In this document: piece after piece, positions 54,210-61,903 of the stretch
Numbering within the stretch: position 1 is the first letter of the stretch
Layout of the letters: every line of letters starts with the position of its first letter
From: Kribbella albertanoniae
GTDB lineage: Bacteria > Actinomycetota > Actinomycetes > Propionibacteriales > Kribbellaceae
Reading direction: 5' to 3'
NCBI RefSeq assembly: GCF_004348455.1
Contig: NZ_SMKA01000005.1
Coordinates: forward strand, 40,884 to 104,883
Length of the DNA: 64,000 bases
The notes under the pieces: generated by a model
Told to the model about the DNA's origin: nothing
What the model saw: the letters and a program-made list of their open reading frames with translations, nothing else
Databases searched by the model: none
Made by a program: the position numbers and the translations under genes

Positions 54210-55267
54210 CAGAGACCCTTGATCGTGAAGGTCTTGCTGACACCGGCCTTGAAGTTGTCGCAGGCCGGGAACGACACCCGGTAATAGAGCAGCCCCTTGT
54301 ACGCCGGTTGTGCTTGCAGCGTGAATGCGGCACTGGCCGGCCGGACCCTCGCGGTATTGACGGTGCGCCAAGCGGTCGCGCCGTACAGGCGTTGCAGATG
54401 AACGGGGCAGCCGAACGGTCCACCGGCGACAAATCCGTGCACCGGGACGATCGAACCGACCGGAGCACTGGTTTGCCACGGTCCTGCCGTGACGATGCTC
54501 GGGCGGTTGACGAAGAACGACAGCCAGCCCGACGGAGCCGGTTCGCTCGGCAGGTGCAGGCAGTTGAGGTACTCGGCGAGATTGGCGGCGTACGACTTGG
54601 TCACGTAGCCGTTGGTGTCGGTCAGCGCGACGGGTCCACCGAAGCTCTCCACACACCCGTTGTCGTTGGGCAGCCACACCTTCAGCCGCGTGCCGTACGG
54701 CTTACCGGTCTGGCCGTTGATCACCGACCAGCGGATCGAGTAGCCCTTGCCGAACGGCACCGGGTCCGGAAGCACCCGCGCGGTGATCCTCGGAATGTTG
54801 CTTCCGGCAACGGTCACGGTCGGCTGCGGGCCGGGAACCGGCGACGGATCGAACGTGTCAGGGTTGCCGGGGTTGAACGGACCGAGCTTGACCCCGGTGA
54901 GCGCGAACTTCCCATTCGCCGTCGAGGGGACGTTCACAACACCGCGCCAACTACCATCGCGCGTAGTTCCGGCGTACCGCTTGAGTGGCATCGTGATGAG
55001 GGTGTCCAGTTGGCCCGAACCGCCGGTGCGTTCCAGGAGCGCGTACAGCGTCGTGTTCGGGTCCGCTTCCTGCCAGGTGTACTTCGCGTCGACCTCAACG
55101 GTCACCGGGACCGTGTTGAGCGACGACACCGCGACCGGCGTCGTCCTCAGGATCCGAGCCGCCGAAGCCGTCAGGTCCGGATCCGGTGCTGCCTGCGCCC
55201 CTGGCGCCGTGAGCGCCAGGGCGGCCAGCGGCGCCACCAGGAGCGCCGCGATCAACCGTGGGCGCAT
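54209..55267 (-). CDS. secreted beta-sandwich paralogue P8
   Basis: 352 residues, ATG at 55267 (MRPRLIAALL). The hinge before the last domain reads VTAGPWQTSAPVGS in place of the common ATPSKTSAPVG, and the tail of that domain has VRPASAAFTLQAQ. Cys at NGCVE, LNCLH, FGCPV, PACDN. One-base overlaps on both sides. Confidence 0.85.
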   Translation of the reverse strand: MRPRLIAALLVAPLAALALTAPGAQAAPDPDLTASAARILRTTPVAVSSLNTVPVTVEVDAKYTWQEADPNTTLYALLERTGGSGQLDTLITMPLKRYAGTTRDGSWRGVVNVPSTANGKFALTGVKLGPFNPGNPDTFDPSPVPGPQPTVTVAGSNIPRITARVLPDPVPFGKGYSIRWSVINGQTGKPYGTRLKVWLPNDNGCVESFGGPVALTDTNGYVTKSYAANLAEYLNCLHLPSEPAPSGWLSFFVNRPSIVTAGPWQTSAPVGSIVPVHGFVAGGPFGCPVHLQRLYGATAWRTVNTARVRPASAAFTLQAQPAYKGLLYYRVSFPACDNFKAGVSKTFTIKGL

Positions 55268-56328
55268 CACAGGCCCCTGATGGTGAAGGTCTTGCTGACG
55301 CCCGCCCGGTAGTTGTAGCAGGCCGGGAACGACACCCGGTAGTAGAGCAGACCCTTGTACGCCGGCTGCGCGTTCAGCACGAATTTGCCGCTGCTCTGCC
55401 GCACCTTCGCCGTACCGACGTTGCGCCAGGCGGTCGCGCCGTACAGGCGTTGCAGGTAGACCGGGCAGTTGGTCGGTGCCCCCATCACTACGCCGTTCAC
55501 CGGCACGATCGAGCCGACCGGGGCGCTCGTCTTCGACGGGGTCGCCGTGACGATGCCGGGACGGTTGATGCCGATGGACAGCCAGCCGAGCGGCGAGGGG
55601 TTGCTCGGCAGCAACAGGCAGTTCAGGGCGCCCGCCATACTCGCGGGGTAGGTCTTGGTCACGTAGCCGTTGGTGTCGGTCAGGGCGTTCGAACCGCCGA
55701 AGCTCTCCACACAACTGCTGTCGTTCTCCAGCGCCACCTTCAGCCGGGTCCCGTACGGCTTGGCGGTCTGGCTGTTGATGACCGACCACCGGATCGAGTA
55801 ACCCTGGCCGAACGGCACCGGGTCCGGAATGATCCGCGCGGTGATCTTCGGGAGGTTGGTCCCGACCACCGTCAGCACCGGACGCACGCCCGGGACCGGC
55901 GTCGGGTCCGTCATGTCACCGCTGCCGGGCCAGTACTGCCCGACCATTACCCCGGTGAGCTCGAACTTGCCGTTTGCCGTCGAGGGCACGTTCACGATGC
56001 CACGCCACTTGCCGTTCTGCGTGGTTCCCTCGTACCGCTTGAGCGGTGTCGTGAAGAGGTAGGTCAGCTGCCCCGAACCGCTGGACCGCTCCAGGATCCC
56101 GAACAGCGTCTCGTCCGGGCTCGCGTCGGGCCAGGTGTACTTCGCGTCGACCTCAACGGTCACGGGGACCGTGTTGAGCGACGACACCGCGACTGGTGTC
56201 GTCCTGATGATCCGGGCCGCCGAGACTGTCAGGTTCGGGTTCGGATCTGCCTGCGCGGTGGAGGCGCCGAGCGCCAGACCCACCAACGGCGCCATGAGGA
56301 GCGCCGCCACCACTTGTCTTATCCGCAT
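55267..56328 (-). CDS. secreted beta-sandwich paralogue P9
   Basis: 353 residues, ATG at 56328 (MRIRQVVAALL). First gene of the P9-P5 block; an 89-base gap with a strong hairpin separates it from P10. Closest to P7 over its whole length, so the pair seems to come from a recent duplication. Cys at SSCVE, LNCLL, TNCPV, PACYN. Confidence 0.85.
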   Translation of the reverse strand: MRIRQVVAALLMAPLVGLALGASTAQADPNPNLTVSAARIIRTTPVAVSSLNTVPVTVEVDAKYTWPDASPDETLFGILERSSGSGQLTYLFTTPLKRYEGTTQNGKWRGIVNVPSTANGKFELTGVMVGQYWPGSGDMTDPTPVPGVRPVLTVVGTNLPKITARIIPDPVPFGQGYSIRWSVINSQTAKPYGTRLKVALENDSSCVESFGGSNALTDTNGYVTKTYPASMAGALNCLLLPSNPSPLGWLSIGINRPGIVTATPSKTSAPVGSIVPVNGVVMGAPTNCPVYLQRLYGATAWRNVGTAKVRQSSGKFVLNAQPAYKGLLYYRVSFPACYNYRAGVSKTFTIRGL

Positions 56329-56354
56329 ACTGCTCAGAGTGCTGCCGGACCGCC

Positions 56355-56405
56355 CGCTCCGCCTACAACCGCGCTCAAGAAATGCGCGATCGGGCGGAGC
56401 GGGTG
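56355..56405 (-). terminator. hairpin between P10 and P9
   Basis: CCCGCTCCGCC and GGCGGAGCGGG (11 bp perfect) enclose a 29-base loop that itself holds a CGCGC/GCGCG stem. It lies just after the P10 stop, so it probably terminates or attenuates the P13-P10 transcript. Confidence 0.6.
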
Positions 56406-56417
56406 GACCAGAACCGA

Positions 56418-57467
56418 TCAGACTCCGGTGATGGTGAAGCTCCGGCTGACACCGGCCAGCGTGTTGTTGCATGCCGGGAGCTGCACCCGGTAGGTGCCCT
56501 TGCCCTTGGCGGTGATCGCCGCGGGGAGCGTGTAGCGGCTGCTCACCGAAACCTTCGTGCTACGCAGCGTGCGCCAGGCGGTCGCGCCGGACAGCTTCTG
56601 CAGGTTGACCGTGCAGCCGTAGGTGATGCCGGCGACATTGCCCTTGACCGAGACCGTCGTACCGACCTTGGCGCTGGTCCTGTCCGGCGTCGCCGCCACG
56701 ATGCCCGGCCGCGGCACGAGCTGGATGTGGCTGTCGATCGGCGCCTGGGTGCCCGGGATCAGCAGGCAGTTCAGCTTGTCCGCCTCGGCCGCCGCGTGCT
56801 GGGTGACGAGCACACCGGCGGCGTTGGTGAGCACCGCACCCGCCGAGCCCTTGGCCTCCAGGCAGGCGTCACCCTTGGGGTGCAGCACCTTGAGGCGGGA
56901 CCCGTACGGCTTGCCGGTTGTCGAGTTCAGGACCTGCCAGGTGATCGAGTACGGCTTGCCGAACGGGACCGGGCTCACGCTGAGCTTCCGGGTGATCTTC
57001 GGGATATTCAGGCCGGTGACGGCGAGCGACACCCCGGTCACCGGATCGTTGTCGGGGGTCTTGGCCTTGAGTGACCGGTCCAGGACACCGGCGTACACGC
57101 TGCCGACGTCGAGCCGGCCGTCAGCCGTGGACGGGACGTTCACCTTGCCCTGCCAGGTGCCATCCGTGCCGGTGCCGTCGATCAGCTTCAGCGGCTCGGA
57201 GAACACCTGGGTGGAGTAGGTGTGCTTGGACTCGTAGCTGTTCAGCTCGACGTACATCGGCTGATCCGCCTTGCCCAGCTTGTACGTGGCCTTGACGGTG
57301 ATCGTCACCGGCACCGTGTTCAGACTGGAGACGGCGACCGACGCGCGGTCGAACTTCACGGACTCGACCTGCAGGTCGAGCGGTTCGGCCTGGGCCGGGA
57401 CAGCGCTGAGCGCCGCACCCATGAGGGTTGCAGCGCCCAGAGCCGTCACAATGCTACGAGGTTTCAT
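56418..57467 (-). CDS. secreted beta-sandwich paralogue P10
   Basis: 349 residues, ATG at 57467. The most divergent of the middle group: N-terminal domain has KATYKLGKADQPMYVELNSY, and the last domain lacks the AQPAYKG motif (PAAITAKGKGTYRVQLPAC). Cys at DACLE, LNCLL, YGCTV, PACNN. ATGA overlap with P11 (4 bases). Confidence 0.85.
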   Translation of the reverse strand: MKPRSIVTALGAATLMGAALSAVPAQAEPLDLQVESVKFDRASVAVSSLNTVPVTITVKATYKLGKADQPMYVELNSYESKHTYSTQVFSEPLKLIDGTGTDGTWQGKVNVPSTADGRLDVGSVYAGVLDRSLKAKTPDNDPVTGVSLAVTGLNIPKITRKLSVSPVPFGKPYSITWQVLNSTTGKPYGSRLKVLHPKGDACLEAKGSAGAVLTNAAGVLVTQHAAAEADKLNCLLIPGTQAPIDSHIQLVPRPGIVAATPDRTSAKVGTTVSVKGNVAGITYGCTVNLQKLSGATAWRTLRSTKVSVSSRYTLPAAITAKGKGTYRVQLPACNNTLAGVSRSFTITGV

Positions 57468-58510
57468 GTACCCATGATCCAGAACGTCGGGCTCACTGCG
57501 GTGACGTAGTTGGAACATGTGGGGAACTGCACACGGTAAGGGATCTTGCCCTTGTACGCCGGTTGCGCCTTCAGGGTGTAGCGCTTGCGCGAGTCGGTCT
57601 TCACAGTGCCGACGGTCCGCCAGGCAGTGGCGCCGTACAGGCGTTGCAGGTTCACCGGGCAGTACAGCGGGGCGACCTTAACGACGCCGTTGACCGGGAC
57701 GATCGTGCCGACCGGGGCGCTGGTCCTCGACGGGACCGCGGTGACGACGCCGGGGTGCCGGAGCAGGATCGACAGACCGCCGATCGGCGCCTGGCTGCCC
57801 GGGATCAACAGGCAGTGGATGGCGTCATCGGAGATCGTCTTGTTCAGGATCACACCGGCGGTGTCGGTCAGCACCGAACCGGTTCCGCCGACCCGCTCGA
57901 CGCATCCGTTGTCATCAGCAACGATCACGCGGAGTCTGGTGCCGTACGGCTTGCCGGTGGCCGAGTCGATGACCTGCCAGCGGATCGTGACCGCCGTACC
58001 AGGCTTGGAGATCGACGGTGCCGGGGCCGCGCTGAACTTCGGCTGGTGCAGACCGGTGACCTGGATCGCCGGACCATCGACCGGTGTCGCCGGGATGTTG
58101 CTGCCCGACGCCGGGTCGAACGTGCCGATGTTCAGACCGGTGATCTTCAGCGAGCCGTTCGCGGTCGAGGGGACGTTCACCTTCCCCTTCCAGACGGCGT
58201 TCGTCTCGTTGCCGGACACCATCTTCAGCGGATCGGACACCACCCAGTTGATGTTGGCCGGTACGGCGCCGCTCCGCTTCAGGTCGGCGTACAGCGGAGT
58301 GTCCGTGCGGGACGGGTCCCCTTCGGTGATCGAACCCTTGACCGTGATCGTCACCGGCACCGTGTTCAGACCGGCGACCGCGACGCTCGAGCGATCGATC
58401 ACCACCGAGTCGACCGTCATGTCCGGATCCGCGGCGCTCGCCGGCGCCGCCGTCAGCACCGCTCCGGCCAACGGGACCGCGAACAGTGCGGCCAGCAGTT
58501 GTCGCTTCAT
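57464..58510 (-). CDS. secreted beta-sandwich paralogue P11
   Basis: 348 residues. Signal peptide ends APASA-ADPD. N-terminal domain has DRSSVAVAGLNTVPVTITVKG; the last Cys motif is FPTC. Other Cys: NGCVE, IHCLL, LYCPV. It directly abuts P12 (TGAATG) and overlaps P10 by 4 bases. Confidence 0.85.
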   Translation of the reverse strand: MKRQLLAALFAVPLAGAVLTAAPASAADPDMTVDSVVIDRSSVAVAGLNTVPVTITVKGSITEGDPSRTDTPLYADLKRSGAVPANINWVVSDPLKMVSGNETNAVWKGKVNVPSTANGSLKITGLNIGTFDPASGSNIPATPVDGPAIQVTGLHQPKFSAAPAPSISKPGTAVTIRWQVIDSATGKPYGTRLRVIVADDNGCVERVGGTGSVLTDTAGVILNKTISDDAIHCLLIPGSQAPIGGLSILLRHPGVVTAVPSRTSAPVGTIVPVNGVVKVAPLYCPVNLQRLYGATAWRTVGTVKTDSRKRYTLKAQPAYKGKIPYRVQFPTCSNYVTAVSPTFWIMGT

Positions 58511-59554
58511 TCAGACTCCTGTGATGGTGAAGGGCTTGCTGGAGGCTGCCACGTAATTGAGGCAGGACGGCATCAGGACGCGGTACGGGATCTTGCCCCG
58601 GTACGCCGGTTGCGCGGTCAGCGTGAATCGGCCGCTGGTGCGGATGTTCGCCGTACCAACGGTCCGCCACTGGCTGGCGCCGTACAGCCGTTGCAGGTTT
58701 GCCTTGCAGCCGACCGGCGGGCCGGTGACCGAGCCGTTGACCGGAACGAGAGTCCCGACCTTGGCGCTGGTCCGCGACGGAACCGCCGAGACACCGGCCA
58801 GGCGCGGCACCTTGAAGTGCAGGCCGCTGGTCGCGTACGGATCGGCGTACACCTCGAAGCAGTTGGCCCTGCTCGCGTCAGTTGCCTGGTACGTCGCGGT
58901 GTAGATGCCGGCGGTGTTCGTCTTGACCAGGGTGGTCCGGTCGGGACCGCACTCGCGGTCCACGTCGGCCGTGATCGAGATGCCGCTGAAGGGTTTGCCG
59001 GTGAAGTTGTCGGTCACCGCCCACCGGATCGAGTACTGCTGGCCGACGGGCACGACCTTCGGGGTCACGGTAGCGGTGACCTTGGGGTAGTGGCCGCCGT
59101 CGATGGTGACACTGGGGCCGTTGGCAACCGGTGTCGGCTCCCAGGCCGCGCCCGGCTCGACCCACCACGACGTGTACACCTTGCTGACCTTGAAGACGCC
59201 GCCCGCGGTCGACACGATGTTCAGGGTGCCGGTCCAGGTTCCGTCCTTGATCGTGCCCGCCGTCCGCCGGAGGTCGGTGGACACGATCGTGTTCAGCGGC
59301 CCGGATCCGCCGGTCCGCTCGAGGAAGACGTTCAGCGTCACCTTCGAGCTCTCCGGCCGGTTCGCGAACCCGGCCCGCACCTTCACCGGCACGTGCGCGA
59401 TCGCAACCCCGCGCACGCCGACGGTCTTCGCGTCGATCTCAACACTCTGCACGGTCAGGTCCGGGTCAGGCTCGGCGTACGCCGGTGCGCCGCCGACCAC
59501 GGTGCCGGCGAGCGGAACCGCGACCAGAGCCGCGAGCAATCTGCTGGTCTTCAT
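58511..59554 (-). CDS. secreted beta-sandwich paralogue P12
   Basis: 347 residues. With P13 and P14 it forms an upstream subgroup in which the N-terminal block reads LRRTAGTIKDGTWTGTLNIVS rather than the WRGVVNVPS type. Last Cys motif MPSC; others RECGP, ANCFE, VGCKA. The start overlaps the P13 stop by one base. Confidence 0.85.
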   Translation of the reverse strand: MKTSRLLAALVAVPLAGTVVGGAPAYAEPDPDLTVQSVEIDAKTVGVRGVAIAHVPVKVRAGFANRPESSKVTLNVFLERTGGSGPLNTIVSTDLRRTAGTIKDGTWTGTLNIVSTAGGVFKVSKVYTSWWVEPGAAWEPTPVANGPSVTIDGGHYPKVTATVTPKVVPVGQQYSIRWAVTDNFTGKPFSGISITADVDRECGPDRTTLVKTNTAGIYTATYQATDASRANCFEVYADPYATSGLHFKVPRLAGVSAVPSRTSAKVGTLVPVNGSVTGPPVGCKANLQRLYGASQWRTVGTANIRTSGRFTLTAQPAYRGKIPYRVLMPSCLNYVAASSKPFTITGV

Positions 59555-60597
59555 CAGAGTCCTGTGATCGTGAAGGGTTTGCTGGACGCGGTGACGAAGC
59601 GGTAGCAGGCCGGGAGCAGAACGCGGTACGGGATCTTGCCCTTATAGGCAGGGGTCGCGGTCAGGGTGTAGCGGCCGCTGTCCCGGACCCGGGCCGAATT
59701 CACGGTCCGCCACTGCGAGGCGCCGTACAGCCGTTGCAGGTTGATCGCGCAGCGGGCGGGTGGGCCGGTGACCGAGCCGTTGACCGCGACGTTCGTCCCG
59801 ACCTTCGCGCTGGTCTTGGCCGGCGTCGCCGACACGCCCGCCAGGCGCATCACCTTGGCCTGTCCGATCCCGCTCGGGTACGGGTCGGTGTACCGCAGGA
59901 AGCAGTTCAGCCAGTTCGCGTCCGAGGCCTGGTACGACTTCGTGTAATTGCCCGCGGTATCGGTCTGGATCTTCTGGCCGCCGCCCTCGGCGCACGGCGA
60001 GTCGATGCCGACCCACGCGGTGATCGGCGTACCGAACGGCTTGCCGGTGGTGGAGTCGCTCACCGTCCACTTGATCGAGTACGGCTTGCCGACCGGAACC
60101 GTCTTCGGCGTGACCGTGTAGGTGATCTGGGGAGCGTGCGTGCCGGTGACCTGCAGCGTCGGTCCGTCGAACGGCGTCGGGTCGATACCGATATCTATCC
60201 CGTACGGGCCGGCGCCGACGGAGCCGACCTTCCAGGTGCCGTTCGCGGTGGAGACGATGTTCAGCGGGCCCTTCCAGGTGCCGTTCTTGAGCGTGCCCGC
60301 GGTGCGCTTCAGCTCGGTGGAGGCGACGTGGTCGAGATGCCCGGTGCCACCGGTCCGGACCAGGTAGACGTAGAGAGTGGTGTCCTCATCGTCCGGATGG
60401 TCGGAGTTGTAGCCCGCCTTGACGGTGACATCGATCGTCGTGGTGGCCAGACCCGACACCGAGACGGCTGCCTGACTGAGGGTCACATCGCTGATGCTCA
60501 GTTTGTCGTCCGGCGCGGCCTGGGCCGGAGTTCCGCCCAGCACCGCGACGACCAGCGGCGCCGTCAACAGGCCCGCGAGGAATCGTCGAATGGTCAT
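59554..60597 (-). CDS. secreted beta-sandwich paralogue P13
   Basis: 347 residues, ATG at 60597. First gene of the P13-P10 block, preceded by the shared promoter-like motif. Cys at SPCAE, LNCFL, ARCAI, PACYR. The N-terminal domain carries an acidic insert (SDHPDDEDTTLYVYL) also present in P14. Confidence 0.85.
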   Translation of the reverse strand: MTIRRFLAGLLTAPLVVAVLGGTPAQAAPDDKLSISDVTLSQAAVSVSGLATTTIDVTVKAGYNSDHPDDEDTTLYVYLVRTGGTGHLDHVASTELKRTAGTLKNGTWKGPLNIVSTANGTWKVGSVGAGPYGIDIGIDPTPFDGPTLQVTGTHAPQITYTVTPKTVPVGKPYSIKWTVSDSTTGKPFGTPITAWVGIDSPCAEGGGQKIQTDTAGNYTKSYQASDANWLNCFLRYTDPYPSGIGQAKVMRLAGVSATPAKTSAKVGTNVAVNGSVTGPPARCAINLQRLYGASQWRTVNSARVRDSGRYTLTATPAYKGKIPYRVLLPACYRFVTASSKPFTITGL

Positions 60598-60628
60598 GAT
60601 CCTCAGGATGGGGCATCCACAGAGATCA

Positions 60629-60636
60629 ACTAGACC
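60629..60636 (-). promoter_or_regulatory. shared promoter-like motif before P13
   Basis: Minus strand TTCCGGTCTAGTTGA, 32-39 bases before the P13 ATG, the same spacing as before P4 and directly after the P14 terminator. Confidence 0.4.
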
Positions 60637-60644
60637 GGAATGCA

Positions 60645-60675
60645 GCCGCCCCGGGTGGGGAGCACCCGGGGCGGC
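60645..60675 (-). terminator. terminator after P14
   Basis: GCCGCCCCGGGTG, a 5-base loop, CACCCGGGGCGGC: 13-bp perfect stem, 15 bases after the P14 stop. It isolates P14 from the following block. Confidence 0.75.
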
Positions 60676-60690
60676 CGTTCGGAGCGGGGG

Positions 60691-61752
60691 TCAGAGACCC
60701 GTGATGGTGAAGGTCTTGCTGATGTGCTCGATGTAGCCGCCACAGCCCGCAGGGAGCTGCGCTCGGTAGTAGATCTTGCCCTTGACCGCCGGCGTCGCCG
60801 TCAAGGTGAAGCGACCGCTGCCGCGCACCATGGCGGAGTTGACGGTCCGCCACTGGGAGGCACCCCGCAGCTTCTGCAGGTTCACCGGGCAACCACTGGC
60901 GTGGCCGGTGAGCGTGCCGTTGACCGGAACGTTCGTGCCGACCTTGGCGCTCGTCTTCGACGGCTTTGCCGAGAACACTCCGGACCGCTTCGCGTAGAAC
61001 CGGTCGGCCGCAGTGGGGTAGGGGGCGGTCCGGAGCGAGCCACAGACCTCGCGGCCCTGGTCGCTCGCCGGGTAGGACCGAATGTAGTTGCCAGCGGCAT
61101 CGGTCTTCACCGCGTCGCCGTGGGTCGCCGTCTCGGAGCACTCGGTCCCGACCCCGACCTCGAGCGCCGCCGGGACGCCGTACGGCTTGCCGGTCGCGGT
61201 GTCGGTCACTGTCCACTTGATCGAGTACGGCTTGCCGGTCGGTACGACGGCCGGCGTCTGCACGTGGCTGACCTTCGGGATGTGCGTGCCGGTCACCGCG
61301 AGACTCGGGCCGTCGAACAGCGTCGGGTCTTCGGGGAACCCGCTGCTCATTTGGCCGTACTCGCCCTTGACGACGCCGGTGACCTTGAAGGTCCCGTTCG
61401 CGGCCGAGGCAACATTCAGGACACCGGTCCAGGTGCCGTTCTTGAGGGTGCCGGCCGTGCGCTTCAGCGCGACCGAGCCGATGTCGTCGATGATCCCCGA
61501 ACCGGCGGTGCGGTCGAGGTAGACGGTCAGGACGGTGTTCTCGTCCTGCGGGTTGTCGGAGTTGTAGCCGGCCTTGACGGTGACATCGACCTTCGCGGTG
61601 TCGAGGCCTGTTACCGAGACAGCAGTCTTGTTCAGCTGGACATCGCTGATGGTCAGTTTCGGATCGGGGTCGGCGTGCGCCGGCAGTGTGCCAAGCAACA
61701 GCGCCCCCAGGGGCGCTGCGAGGAGCGCCGCCATTACTCGTTGTCTACGCAT
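60691..61752 (-). CDS. secreted beta-sandwich paralogue P14 (first of the row)
   Basis: 353 residues, ATG at 61752 (MRRQRVMAALL). Signal peptide ends LPAHA-DPDPK. The last Cys is shifted by insertion (LPAGCGGYIE instead of PAC); others TECSE, EVCGS, SGCPV. It is the first gene transcribed, alone between its own promoter and a terminator, and is divergent from the ATPase gene 151 bases away. Confidence 0.85.
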   Translation of the reverse strand: MRRQRVMAALLAAPLGALLLGTLPAHADPDPKLTISDVQLNKTAVSVTGLDTAKVDVTVKAGYNSDNPQDENTVLTVYLDRTAGSGIIDDIGSVALKRTAGTLKNGTWTGVLNVASAANGTFKVTGVVKGEYGQMSSGFPEDPTLFDGPSLAVTGTHIPKVSHVQTPAVVPTGKPYSIKWTVTDTATGKPYGVPAALEVGVGTECSETATHGDAVKTDAAGNYIRSYPASDQGREVCGSLRTAPYPTAADRFYAKRSGVFSAKPSKTSAKVGTNVPVNGTLTGHASGCPVNLQKLRGASQWRTVNSAMVRGSGRFTLTATPAVKGKIYYRAQLPAGCGGYIEHISKTFTITGL

Positions 61753-61824
61753 GCCATCGACAGTGCCGGTGATCCCGAGCGCTCGCCAAGAGAATTGCGG
61801 GAGGTCTGCGCGATGGTGTCGGGG

Positions 61825-61832
61825 AGTAGACC
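61825..61832 (-). promoter_or_regulatory. shared promoter-like motif before P14
   Basis: Minus strand GATCCGGTCTACTCC, 73-80 bases before the P14 ATG. Core GGTCTA(C/G)T as before P4 and P13; the longer leader differs. Confidence 0.35.
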
Positions 61833-61903
61833 GGATCTCGTACTCCGAGGGCTGTCGACAGGTGCTGTTCGGGCGATCCGGGGCGGGTGTTCACCCGGTG
61901 GTC

